The position numbers and the translations under genes were made by a program. Positions 48,026 through 57,270 of a DNA stretch of 64,000 nucleotides are shown one piece after another (the first letter of the stretch is position 1; each line of letters starts with the position of its first letter). This DNA comes from Bilabrum cf. latius (Eukaryota > Bigyra: Bicosoecida > Bigyra > Bicosoecida). The notes below the pieces were generated by a model. The model was not told the DNA's origin. It did no database searches and saw only the letters and a program-made list of their open reading frames with translations. The stretch lies in contig OZ237767.1 in NCBI GenBank assembly GCA_965178125.1, positions 248,001 through 312,000 of the forward strand, in the 5' to 3' direction.

Positions 48026-48384
48026 AGTTCAATGTAAATTTATAAAATTAATTCAAGTTCAATCATTAATGAAGGTAAAGCAATAAAATTATATATTTAG
48101 AATGATTATCTAAGGGGTACCCCTTGAAATGGTAATTTAGGGCTAAATAGAATATTAAATATGATAATAATGGGTCATAATAGTATTTAATTTAAAAGAA
48201 TATATTGATAAATAATAAATATATGATATGAATGTATAAATATTAAAAAAAAAATGAAAATGAATATTGAAGTTGAAGTTCAGTATATCTTAGGAAATGT
48301 TGGTCTTTAAAAGTATATGTATAAATAAAAATGAATGTGAATATTCAAGTTCAGTATTAATTCTCATTACGTGGATCTCTCAAG

Positions 48385-48512
48385 TTTGTGAAGGTGTTAT
48401 GGGACTCTAGCCATTTTCTAGCCAAAAGTTCCATCACTTTATGGGACTCCATTATTCAACCTTCTAAACTACCTTCATTATACCCCCTTATCCTCGCTTA
48501 TACCTTCACAAA
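48385..48512. repeat. Inverted repeat flanking a 106-base spacer
   Basis: Eleven-base arms TTTGTGAAGGT (48385-48395) and ACCTTCACAAA (48502-48512). A related TTGTGAAGGTG lies near 60,405 in the protease-penton gap. Confidence 0.65.
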
Positions 48513-48570
48513 TGGAACAAACGCGCTTTTATTTTTAAATTGTTATAGAGCGTTTAAATTGACTTAAAAA

Positions 48571-48596
48571 ATATATTTATTATAGGTATATACAGA
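48571..48596 (+). promoter_or_regulatory. Putative viral promoter of the first BspA-like gene
   Basis: An AT-rich block ending in TAGGTATATACAGA lies directly before the ATG. The same 24-base context occurs before the second copy at 49460-49483. It contains the TATATA core seen before most virus genes in this block. Confidence 0.5.
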
Positions 48597-49394
48597 ATGG
48601 AAGAATTCAAATGGGAAAATGGAACCTTGAAAGCTACACAACCAAAAGAATATTATGAACGAAATGGATTTTAGGTTAATTTTGAAGGGAAAACCTATCA
48701 TATAGCAATGGATAAAGATTATATAAGATGGTTTTTGAAGGACTATAAACCTTATGAAATAATAACAACATTCATAACAGATATGAGTGAAGTATTCAAT
48801 GGATAGGATAAATTTAATGAACCTTTGAATACTTGGGATGTTTCAAATGTTAAGGATATGAGTTTAATGTTTCAAAGTTGTAGAAGCTTTAATCAACCAT
48901 TGAGCAATTGGGATGTTTCTAAGGTTGAAAAAATGTCGTCTATGTTCTATTTTTGTTCTAAATTCAATCAATCATTGAACGATTGGAATGTTAGTAATGT
49001 TAGGGATATGAGTGGTATGTTTGGTTCTTGTTCAAGATTCAATCAACCATTGGGTAATTGGGATGTTTCTAACGTTGAATATATATCCTCTATGTTTAAT
49101 GGATGTTAGAACTTCAATCAACCATTGGATAATTGGGATGTTTCCAATGTCTAGAGTAAGTTTTAGATGTTAAAAGATTGTGAAAGTTTCAATCATTTAG
49201 AGAACGGTATTAAGGGTATAAGAATTGATTATTCTACAACATTGATACCGTTGTTAGAAAGACGAAAACATAAAACCATTAAAAAAACAAAGAAATATAG
49301 AGAGGAATTAATTGCTAAAGCGTGGCACCCTTCAAGATTAGATTGGGTATTGGATAACGAGGAGCGAGACGAGATAGAGGATAATTTTAATTAA
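48597..49394 (+). CDS. BspA/DUF285-like repeat protein, copy 1
   Basis: 265 residues from ATG 48597 to TAA, with TAG read as Gln at several sites (in the N-terminal domain and in the last repeats). The N-terminus (MEEFKWENGTLKATQPKEYY) is shared with copy 2. It is followed by about five 25-residue repeats of the type FNQPLNNWDVSNVxDMSxMF, the BspA-like/DUF285 surface-repeat family known from bacteria, protists and giant viruses. The C-terminal tail AWHPSRLDWVLDNEERDEI is identical to copy 2, and the last 76 coding bases match exactly at DNA level. The function in a virophage is unknown; binding to a surface or host partner is inference. One of a tandem pair 89 bp apart. Confidence 0.75.
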
Positions 49395-49457
49395 TAGAAT
49401 TTTAATAATATTAATGATTATTTAATATTATAGTGTGAGTTTAAAAAGGCTTAAATA

Positions 49458-49483
49458 ATATATTTATTATAGGTATATACAGA
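49458..49483 (+). promoter_or_regulatory. Putative viral promoter of the second BspA-like gene
   Basis: The same upstream block as at 48571-48596, ending in TAGGTATATACAGA right before the ATG. The duplication that produced the gene pair therefore included the control region. Confidence 0.5.
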
Positions 49484-50281
49484 ATGGAAGTTTTAAAATG
49501 GGAAAATGGAACCTTGAAAGCTACAAAACCAAAAGAATATTATTTTAGAAAAGATAATTATATTGTGAAATTTGAAGGTAAAACATATTACGTAGCTAAA
49601 GATACAGATTTTCTTCTTCACGCATTGTAGTTTTTGAAACCTGAATTATTAGTAACAACATTTATTACGAATATGTTAAACCTATTTGATAATATGATAA
49701 TTGAATCACCAATAAATTCATGGGATGTTTCAAATGTTAAAGATATGACCGATATGTTTTATGGGTGTCATTCGTTTAATCAACCTTTAAATAACTGGGA
49801 TGTTTCAAATGTTGAAGATATGGGCGGTATGTTTAATGAGTGTCATTCGTTTAACCAACCATTGAATAATTGGAATGTTTCAAATGTTGAAGATATGAGT
49901 GAAATGTTTAATGATTGCCATTCATTTAACCAACCATTGAATAATTGGAACGTTTCAAATGTTAAAGATATGTGCGGAATGTTTTATGATTGCCATTCAC
50001 TAAATCAACCTTTAAATAACTGGGATGTTTCAAATGTTGTAGATATGGAATGTATGTTTTCTAATTGTTTTAGTTTTAATCATTTGGAGAATGGAATTAA
50101 GGATGAACGAATTGATTATTCCACGACATTAATCCCATCATTAGAAGAGCGGAAAGATGAAACAATTGAACAAACTAAAAAAATCAAAGAAGAATTAATT
50201 TCTAGAGCGTGGCACCCTTCAAGATTAGATTGGGTATTGGATAACGAGGAGCGAGACGAGATAGAGGATAATTTTAATTAA
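49484..50281 (+). CDS. BspA/DUF285-like repeat protein, copy 2
   Basis: 265 residues, the same length as copy 1, ATG 49484 to TAA 50281; one TAG (49628-49630) is read as Gln. The shared N-terminal domain is followed by five repeats of the form FNQPLNNWDVSNVEDM with conserved Trp-Asp/Asn-Val-Ser and Met-Phe positions. The C-terminal tail is identical to copy 1. The repeats differ more between the copies than the two ends do, which suggests that the ends are constrained or have been homogenised by gene conversion. BspA-like repeats form leucine-rich-repeat-type solenoids (family knowledge). No signal peptide or membrane segment is seen, so this copy probably acts inside the host cell or the particle. 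Confidence 0.75.
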
Positions 50282-50322
50282 GTTTTATTATAATAATTAT
50301 TTTATTTTTAATTATTATAGAT

Positions 50323-50670
50323 ATGGTTTATATTGTATCATTAGCGTGGGGTAGTGAATGTTATCATACACACTGGGTTAAAAAGTTTAATAATAAGGAA
50401 GAAGCACAAAAGCTTTATACTGACACTTTAAAAGACCAAGCGAAGAGAGTTGTATGGAGTGATAATTGGAAAGAAGAATATAAAAAGGAAGCAGAAGGTC
50501 AAGTTGAAAGTTTTAATGATGACAACGGAACCGATTTCAAACTATTGAAAGAAGAAGAAATTGATAACCTTACTAATAGTGAATTAGAAGAGTATATAGA
50601 ATTATCGTTGATGTATGCTGAAGAATATGATGATTCAAATGAATGGTTTGATATTGAGTTTTTAGAATAA
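50323..50670 (+). CDS. Small acidic virus protein, unknown function
   Basis: 115 residues from ATG 50323 to TAA, no TAG. Starts MVYIVSLAWGSECYHTHWV, with aromatic residues and a likely short beta-strand start, then a Lys/Glu-rich helical middle and a strongly acidic C-terminus (LSLMYAEEYDDSNEWFDIEF). I do not recognise the family. It lies 41 bp downstream of the second BspA-like gene on the same strand and may share its transcript. Its stop is 47 bp from the stop of the convergent split gene. Confidence 0.6.
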   Translation: MVYIVSLAWGSECYHTHWVKKFNNKEEAQKLYTDTLKDQAKRVVWSDNWKEEYKKEAEGQVESFNDDNGTDFKLLKEEEIDNLTNSELEEYIELSLMYAEEYDDSNEWFDIEFLE

Positions 50671-50897
50671 ATTTTTGAATTTTAATAATACTATTATTAT
50701 TATTATTAATATATAGTTTAATCCTTGGGTAAGATAAAGTCATCTATAGCCTTTTTGATGATGTCATCCTTCTATTTCTTTATTGATTTCTCAATGGCTT
50801 CCTTCTCTTTTTTAACCAATAAATCTATGGCTACGGTATCATTTAAGTCTTCACTTAGGTATTCAACATTTTCTTCATTTAGCTTATGTATTATTCT

Positions 50898-51073
50898 GAT
50901 CCTAACGCCGGATGGGGTTCGGTGTTGATGCCAGAGTGGGAGCGCGTGAACGTCTCGTTGGGTTCCGATGGCGGTTGCGACCGGGAAGGTGCGACCAAGC
51001 CAACGGATTGCTTGCGATGACGCGCATACCCTCTCTGTGTTCAGGAGAGGGGCGGAGATTGGGTAATTTTTGC
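50898..51073. repeat. Split direct repeat A1
   Basis: 176 bp, first copy, begins GATCCTAACGCCGG directly at the junction with virus DNA; repeated at 52185-52360. Confidence 0.9.
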
Positions 51074-51110
51074 GCTCTCGAGATTCGCAGTCTTCTTAGG
51101 GGAATGTTCG

Positions 51111-52013
51111 CCTCTCAGTGGCGGCACCATCGCTACATACACCAGAAATGCCTAGCGAGTCGTCATCGAGTCCACAGGAGCGTGCGGCGTCCCACGGTCA
51201 CGCTAGCTCGACAGCATCCTCCGGTACTACCACAAAGCATCGCCATCGGCGCACCCGTTGCGTCGATCTTCAGCCCCACTCCGCGCAATCCGACGGTGTT
51301 TCTCGACAGCCGGTTGCAGCACAACAGAGTAGGCTGCTCGGACAGCTGTCTGTCTCTGCTTCTGTGGGGGCCTCCGGCTGGGAGAGCTCGTCGGTGCGTC
51401 CAGACGACAAGCCGGCCTCCAATGGCAGCAAGTGCAGTTCATCACGCGAGACGGACGCATCCATGGTGTTGCCATCCGCCTGGGCCTCCACAAAGCCGAC
51501 GGCCCAGCCAAGTTCTCCATCCCAGCCGCAGAGCCCATCGCAGTCCATTGCAGAGCCGGACGATGGGCAGTCACAGGCAGCAGGTTCTGCGGCGTGCGAG
51601 CCTTCGTGGCGTGGGCAGCAGCGAGCCACGCCCCAACTGCAGGCGCAGACGAAGACTACGCCCGGTAGCTGGCGCTCAGCTGCCCCACGTCAGGGCCAGT
51701 CTTCGTGGCGAACACGAAGCCGATCGTCAAGGCGCAGGTAGTACGGGCGCTCCGCAGCTTCTGCTCACGAGAAGTTGCAGGAGCGGTGCACGGACATTCC
51801 ATCCGCATCGCGGCAGTGATGTGTTTGGACCGTGCTGGGGTCGCCTTCGAGGTCATTAGGCGATTTGGCAGATGGAAGTCGGCATCTGCATGCGAGGTGT
51901 ACTTGCGGGGCGTCAGGGAAGGCTTGCCTCCTCTGGAGCTCGGCGGCAGGAGCCTCGATTTGAACAGGCCAGTGTGGGTGCTGGCCAGCGCGCTGCGGCT
52001 GAACTTGGAGTGA
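51111..52013 (+). CDS. Tyrosine recombinase of the retroelement (no start codon found)
   Basis: An open frame in the internal part, closed by TGA at 52011-52013, with TAG read as Gln at several places. Catalytic signature: Arg in GGLRLGELVG (near 51375), then LQWQQVQFITRDG and HKADG as in Ngaro/DIRS recombinases, HSIRIA (His-x-x-Arg, near 51795), GRWKSAS with Trp at the second His position, and Tyr in CEVYLRGV (near 51899). All key residues are present, so it could be active if expressed. I saw no ATG at a sensible place; the protein may have been made as part of a longer ORF that this derivative lost. The recombinase joins circular cDNA to target DNA (family knowledge). Confidence 0.7.
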
Positions 52014-52053
52014 GCCACACAGCCGCAGCGTACAAGACATGGCGGTAAGATTT

Positions 52054-52184
52054 GGCGGAGTAGTGCACGTGCTCTTCCCAGCCCCGGTCAGTCCGGTCAA
52101 GGGTCGCGCACAGGCACAGCTTTGTCAGGTCTTGCCATGTCTGATTGTTAACGAGACTAGGTTGCGCGTACACTCTGGCATCAT
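52054..52184. repeat. Split direct repeat B1
   Basis: 131 bp, begins GGCGGAGTAGTGCACG and ends CTCTGGCATCAT, joined directly to A2; repeated at 52386-52516. Confidence 0.9.
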
Positions 52185-52360
52185 GATCCTAACGCCGGAT
52201 GGGGTTCGGTGTTGATGCCAGAGTGGGAGCGCGTGAACGTCTCGTTGGGTTCCGATGGCGGTTGCGACCGGGAAGGTGCGACCAAGCCAACGGATTGCTT
52301 GCGATGACGCGCATACCCTCTCTGTGTTCAGGAGAGGGGCGGAGATTGGGTAATTTTTGC
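52185..52360. repeat. Split direct repeat A2
   Basis: Second copy of the 176-bp A repeat, directly after B1. Confidence 0.9.
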
Positions 52361-52385
52361 CCACCCTCCCAACCCCCTCCTCCTC

Positions 52386-52516
52386 GGCGGAGTAGTGCAC
52401 GTGCTCTTCCCAGCCCCGGTCAGTCCGGTCAAGGGTCGCGCACAGGCACAGCTTTGTCAGGTCTTGCCATGTCTGATTGTTAACGAGACTAGGTTGCGCG
52501 TACACTCTGGCATCAT
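52386..52516. repeat. Split direct repeat B2
   Basis: Second copy of the 131-bp B repeat; its end CATCAT is the right junction with virus DNA. Confidence 0.9.
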
Positions 52517-52854
52517 AAATGGTTGAACGAAATATGATATATAGTCAATTTCTTCAAATTCACTTAATACTCTTTTTTTAAGTCGTTCATTACAATCTGG
52601 AGGGACACGAAGGTCATCAAGTTGAAAATGCTTTAACATTGATGGTTTGTGCTTCTCAACATAAATATATACGATTGACATAAAAGTGGAGATGCTTTTA
52701 TTCTTGAGTACCTTTTTAACGTTGACACTTGATAACAGGAACTTAACGAACATATTATAATGTAGCCCAATATTTTATTTTGATTTATTAAACCCGTTTT
52801 ATAAAATTCTATAGTTTAAAAAAAATATAAAAAATATCTAGTAATTATATATAA

Positions 52855-53226
52855 ATGGATAAATTACAAAAAGTGATTAATACCCGCTCAAAGTTAAAGA
52901 ATGAATTTCTTGATATTGTAGAAGACTTTAAGAAGACCAATCGTGAATTAGAACAAAAGTTAAAGCAACTAAAAATAAAAGAGACAGAATTAAAAAATAA
53001 AGTGAATAGTAAATTAACCGCTCTTAATGTGGAATATAAAGAGGTGAGCAAAAAGAAAGCAGAAGCTATAGCCCCTTATATGAAAACTTTAAAAGCATTA
53101 AAAGGAAGGATGACTGGATTGACAAAGAAAGACAAGGACAAGCTGATTGACGTTCATCAAGAGATAAGGAAAATTAAAGAATAGATTAAAGTAAATGAAG
53201 CTATTAATAGGCTTTTTAATTCGTGA
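52855..53226 (+). CDS. Coiled-coil virus protein
   Basis: 123 residues from ATG 52855 to TGA 53224-53226, with one TAG (53182-53184) read as Gln; under the standard code it would stop at 109. Almost entirely helical and charged, with long Lys/Glu heptad-like stretches (RELEQKLKQLKIKETELK), so it probably forms a coiled coil. No family recognised. It starts right after a TATATA-like motif and lies 40 bp before the integrase on the same strand, so it may be co-expressed. A structural or DNA-bridging role is possible but not shown. Confidence 0.6.
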
Positions 53227-53266
53227 ATAATTAATTTATAAATATTAAAATCAATTAATATACATA

Positions 53267-54424
53267 ATGAGTAAGAGAGGAAAGAAAAAAGATAATGATA
53301 TTAATGAGTCAAGTTTTGGATTTAATACGAAGTCTATCACGAACGATTTAATGAAGCCGATAAAGAAACCGAAAGGATTGAATTATGTTAAATATTATAA
53401 ACCTACTAAAGAGGGGCTTATCCAATAGGCTGATTTATTGTATCTCCCTTACGCTACCAAGAACGATTCAAAATATTTATTAGTTGTGATAGATACGAGC
53501 GGGTTAGCGTTAGATTTTGAAGAGTTAAAGGATAGAGGGGCGGAGGATGTGATAAAAGCTTTTCAAAAAATCTATAAAAGAAATTATTTAATGAAACCTA
53601 AAATGATACGAACAGATAAAGGGGGAGAATTTGATAATGAATTATTTAAAGAATATCTAAAGAAGAATAAGATAGAGCATATATTTTCAAGAGTGAAGCG
53701 TAAATCGTAGATGGCTTTAGTGGAGAGATTGAATGAGGAAATAGGGAGAGCTATATTTTATTATTTGAATTCATAGGAGATAAGAACGGGGACAACTATC
53801 ACGAACTGGAGACATTTAATACCAAAATTGAGGGAGATATTAAACGAGCGTTATAAAACAAGATAGGAAATGTTGAATAAGAAAAGGGAGAATCTACCAT
53901 ATATACCGCCTAGATGTTAGGGTGAAGTATGTGATGTATTAAATGAGGGTGAAATGGTAAGAATAGGATTAGATTATCCTAGAAGTATAGAAGGGATAAA
54001 GGAAACCGGAGCATTTAGGGCGGGAGATATTAAATATAGCGTAAAGCCTTATAAAATTGAAAGAGTAATAATAAAACCAGATAACCCCCCATTATATAAA
54101 ATTGAGGGCATACCCTATACATACTTTAATAGAGATTAGTTGTTATTAGCATCTAAACCATACGAGAATAAAGCACAAGATATATTTATAATTGAAAAAT
54201 TGATAAGAAAGAATAAAAATAATACATACAGGGTTAAATGGAAAGATTCATATGTTGATGAGGCTACTAAAAGAAAATATTAGAATGATATAGGTAAAAT
54301 AATAAAGAGAAGAAAGAATCAAGAGGGACAAGATGAATATTTAATTCAATGGAAGATAACAACGGAGCCGGCTAAAAATATATCAAAAACTCTAAAGGAT
54401 AATTTTAATAATAAGACTAAATAA
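53267..54424 (+). CDS. Retroviral-type (rve, DDE) integrase with C-terminal chromodomain-like repeats
   Basis: 385 residues, ATG 53267 to TAA, with seven TAGs read as Gln. The DDE core: Asp in IQ-TAG-ADLLYL (family motif QADL), Asp in MIRTDKGGEFDNELF, and Glu in MALVERLNEE, about 35 residues after the second Asp. The standard code would cut the protein before the first catalytic Asp and again before the Glu. After the core come a Pro/Lys segment and, in the C-terminal 90 residues, two chromodomain-like units: IFIIEKLIRKNKNNTYRVKW and IGKIIKRRKNQEGQDEYLIQ, each followed by Trp-Lys or equivalent. Virophage and Polinton integrases insert the genome with a short target duplication; chromodomains steer some integrases to chromatin (family knowledge). 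No zinc-binding HHCC N-terminus is visible. Confidence 0.85.
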
Positions 54425-54460
54425 ATATTATTAATTTATATTTTAATAATATTCAAATAA

Positions 54461-55078
54461 TTACACTCTGTAGGTCATATTATAGACTGACATAACCATC
54501 TATGAAAGCCCTTCAAACGTATTATACACGCTATACTCATTAGGGTTAAAACTTTTCAAAAATTCAGCTCGTGAATGTCTTGCTACATCCTTATCTTCAT
54601 TATCTAAATCTTTATGGATTTTGCTATACAGTTTATCGCTGGGTATAGCTACGCATATGCTGGATTTTTTGAATATTTCTTGTGCTAGTTCAAAATCACT
54701 TGTTAAAAAGACTGCTCTATGTTCTGCTTTCTATAACCAATTTTTCTTTACAGACTCAATACTTTTTTTCATAAGTTCAAATTTTAATAATTTAGCCGTT
54801 GATAAGTCCCCTCTTCGTTCTGCTTCGTTTAGGTATAAAACCTGTTTGGTGTCAGCATTAACTTTAAGGACTTCATCTAAATCAACTAATAGAATATTCG
54901 GGTCTATAGACGTTAAACTTTTGTTAAGTGAACTTTTACCTCCTTTTCGTGGAAGGACTAAACACAATTTTTTACGATTCGCAAGTGAGGAACATAAGTT
55001 CCAAAGGAAGCATCCCGCATATCCTAGAGGAACCAACACCCCACCAACCGTGCTTGCTGTTGCTACTAACTCTGCCAT
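54461..55078 (-). CDS. P-loop-like virus protein with N-terminal hydrophobic segment
   Basis: 205 residues from ATG 55078 to TAA 54463-54461, two TAGs read as Gln. A hydrophobic N-terminus (VGGVLVPLGYAGCFLW) is followed by LVLPRKGGKSSLNKSL, which resembles a Walker A loop but has Pro-Arg-Lys in place of the first Gly-x-x, and by NILLVDLDEVL, which resembles Walker B. A later stretch AVFLTSDFELAQEIFKKSS would fit a strand-helix of a P-loop fold. It could be a small kinase or membrane-bound NTPase, but the deviant loop makes activity doubtful. First of three minus-strand genes that oppose the structural genes; its stop faces the integrase stop 36 bp away. Confidence 0.5.
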
Positions 55079-55123
55079 TATATATATCTATACAAAACAA
55101 AATATTATTATCCTATAGACTAA

Positions 55124-57193
55124 TTATTTTAATAATCTTAGTTTTTCAAAGTGTTGATATAAGATTTGTTTTACCTTGTCCTTCACATTATGATTACCTT
55201 TACCACCGGCTACATTAAAATATTCTTGTTCAATTTGTCCTCCTTTATGCTTGCCACATCCACAACTACCGCCCCTGTTCTATGTTTTTATTTTCTAATC
55301 AATAATTAAATTAATAGCTTTCATTAACATATTATAAGGGTCTTTATTTCCGAAACCTTGAGCTGGTGGTGAATATGTCCATATAGGTATTCCATCCATT
55401 TGATAACCGTTATCAGTAAGAATACTTTTTGCTTGTCTACTAACTGCTCTTGTATCTCTTCCTTCTGTATTTGCTCTGGCTACTAAATCAGCGATTCTCT
55501 CAGGTGGTAGATTAGGTTGTAATACTCCGGCTTTAAGCCTTCGTACAATATATTTTAATGTAGTTGCGGTTTTTGATTCTACTGGATTTATTCCAGCTTT
55601 TTGTAATTGTGATAATATCTATTCCTTAGTTGAACCTGTTTTTACATTTATTGATTGTCCTATTGATTTGGCTATTTCATCATCTGTTTTCTGTGGTTCT
55701 TCTGGTTCTTGTGGTTCTGCTGGTTCTGCTGGTTGTGCTTGTTCTACGGCTTCTCCATCTCTTGGTTCTTCATCTGGGGCTCCCCTCCGTTCTCTAGCTT
55801 GTCTTTCTTTTTCTTCTTGTTGTCTTTGTGCTTCATCTCGTTCTGCCTGTGCTTGTCTTTGTCTGAATTGAACTTCTGTAAGTTGTCTTCCAAATTCATC
55901 TGTAATAGGTTCTCCATCTTCATCTACTGCCATCGCTTCACCTTTTCCTCTGTCTTGACCTGCGGGGGGTGCTTGTGGTTGTGAGCCTGTTTTTCCTGTT
56001 AAATAACTGATACCATCCATAACCGATTGTCCTAAAGAACCAAATGTGCTTTGTTGTTGTTCTGGTGATTGTCCTTGTTCTTGTTCTGGTGATTGTCCTT
56101 GTGGTGCTGGTGATGCTTGTAAGAATCCACTAGGTGGAACTGGTGCGGGTGATACTTTTGAAAACTAGCCTGATAAATTTCTACTGGCGTTCTCCCCTTC
56201 TTCTTCTTGTCCTGATGATTGTGATGCCTCTTGTTCTTGTGCTTTTTGTTTAAGTTCTGATAATTTCTTCTAAGCACTTTTTATAAAATCAACTTTAGAC
56301 CGTCCTTTTACACCTTTAACATTTGACTATCTAAGTATTGATGCTAGTTCGGTTTTCTTTGGTGCTTTTCTACTACTTGAAGGATTGGCGTTTGCTACTC
56401 TTTCAAGTGCTTCAATTTGTTCTTGTAGTTCTGGGCTTAATGCTTCTTGTGGTGTTGGAGGGGGTTTTGGTCTTGGTTCTGGTGGCGGTTGCGGGTTATC
56501 TGGTTCAGGTCTATCAGGTTGCGGGTCATCTCTTTGCTATTGTTGAACGGCTTCAGGAGGATTTAAAACATCCTATAAAGCATTAACAGCGTCATCAACT
56601 TTTGTTAATTGTGAAACATTCTATCCTTGGGGGGTTTTCGTGATTCCAGCTTGTCGTAAAGCGTTTCGTATTTGAACTGCTTTTAATCCTCTCATATCGC
56701 TTGGTAATTGTTCTAATACTGCGTCCCGTTGTGCTTTGGTGGTTGTGAATAATCTCATATTAATATTTTTAATTCCATCAAATACCTTTTTCTTATCGCT
56801 TGCTGGTCCTACTACCTACCTTACATTAATATTATTAATGGTATCTACAACCTATCTTTTTAATTTATCCGGTAAATCTGGATTTCTATTTATAAATGAT
56901 TGTAAATTTTCTATTTGATAAATTGGTAATTCTTTTTTAGCGTTCATAGTCTTAATATTTTTAATAATATTTTCAATTCCTTGTTGTTGTTGTTGTCTTT
57001 CAATTCTAACATCAATAGGAACATAATTAGCACGAAGAAAAGCATCATCTTTTAGGGTTTTTCTTCTGGCTTCTGCTTCATCTTCTTCTTGCTATATCAT
57101 TAATCTAACTTGTGGGTCATTTTGTATCCTAAGTTGATTAGACCGTTTCTACATAATACCCTTCAGTAAATCATTAATTGTATTGTTTGACAT
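55124..57193 (-). CDS. Large Gln/Pro-rich virus protein with SAP-like segments
   Basis: 689 residues, ATG 57193 to TAA 55126-55124, continuous only with TAG as Gln (about ten sites). The first 100 residues are charged and helical with a poly-Gln run. At least two segments look like SAP helix-turn-helix modules: MRGLKAVQIRNALRQAGI near 56680 and ELASILRQSNVKGVKG near 56330; SAP domains bind DNA. The middle is low-complexity Pro/Gln/Glu (PEPDNPQPPPEPRPKP, and QSPEQEQGQSPEQQQ). The C-terminus has a Gly/Cys/His patch (GGSCGCGKHKGG). I do not recognise a family. Size and position suggest a minor structural or DNA-associated protein, by analogy only. Starts after a TATATATA run. Confidence 0.6.
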
Positions 57194-57270
57194 TGTATAT
57201 ATATATTATTAATGATATAATTAATAATTTATAAACTTAAGAGATAATATGTCAATTGGTAGGCTGTCTT

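Larger units (their letters stand above)
47727..48570. other. Non-coding left end of the virus, likely terminal repeat region
   Basis: About 850 bases with no open frame of note, rich in inverted repeats. The position fits the long terminal inverted repeat expected for this virus group, which would recur inverted beyond the right edge of the window. The motif AAAGTTCCATC with nearby AGAAGGG recurs in the intergenic gap near 60,440-60,470. Confidence 0.45.
50898..52516. mobile_element. Tyrosine-recombinase retroelement (Ngaro/PAT-like, non-autonomous) inside the virus
   Basis: A 1,619-bp GC-rich island in AT-rich virus DNA. It has split direct repeats: A1 (50898-51073), internal part, B1 (52054-52184), A2 (52185-52360), a 25-bp linker, B2 (52386-52516). 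A copies are 176 bp and B copies 131 bp, and they look identical. The A1-internal-B1-A2-B2 layout is diagnostic of Ngaro/PAT-type YR retrotransposons. The internal part holds a tyrosine-recombinase frame but no reverse transcriptase or RNase H, so it is a deletion derivative. There is no target duplication, as expected for recombinase-mediated insertion. Ngaro elements inside EMALEs have been described in Cafeteria; this is a parallel case. Confidence 0.87.
50718..52753 (-). pseudogene. Virus gene split by a retroelement
   Basis: The 5' part (52753-52517, 79 codons, starting MFVKFLLSSVNVKKVL) and the 3' part (50897-50718, 59 codons plus TAA, ending DDFILPKD) lie on opposite sides of the element at 50898-52516. 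Removing the element joins them in the same frame with no base gained or lost, giving a frame of 138 codons. A TAG in the 3' part is read as Gln. The protein is basic and helical at the C-terminus and has no recognised domain. It cannot be made whole in this copy: reading into the element adds about 20 foreign residues before a stop. Confidence 0.8.

Noticed and set aside
50912-51859. 315-codon plus-strand frame starting in repeat A1
   Set aside because: An Arg/Pro/Ser-rich out-of-frame reading; the recombinase motifs lie in another frame of the same strand.
50898-52516. Ordinary LTR retrotransposon
   Set aside because: The repeats are split and interleaved (A-B-A-B), there is no target duplication, and the encoded enzyme is a tyrosine recombinase rather than a DDE integrase.
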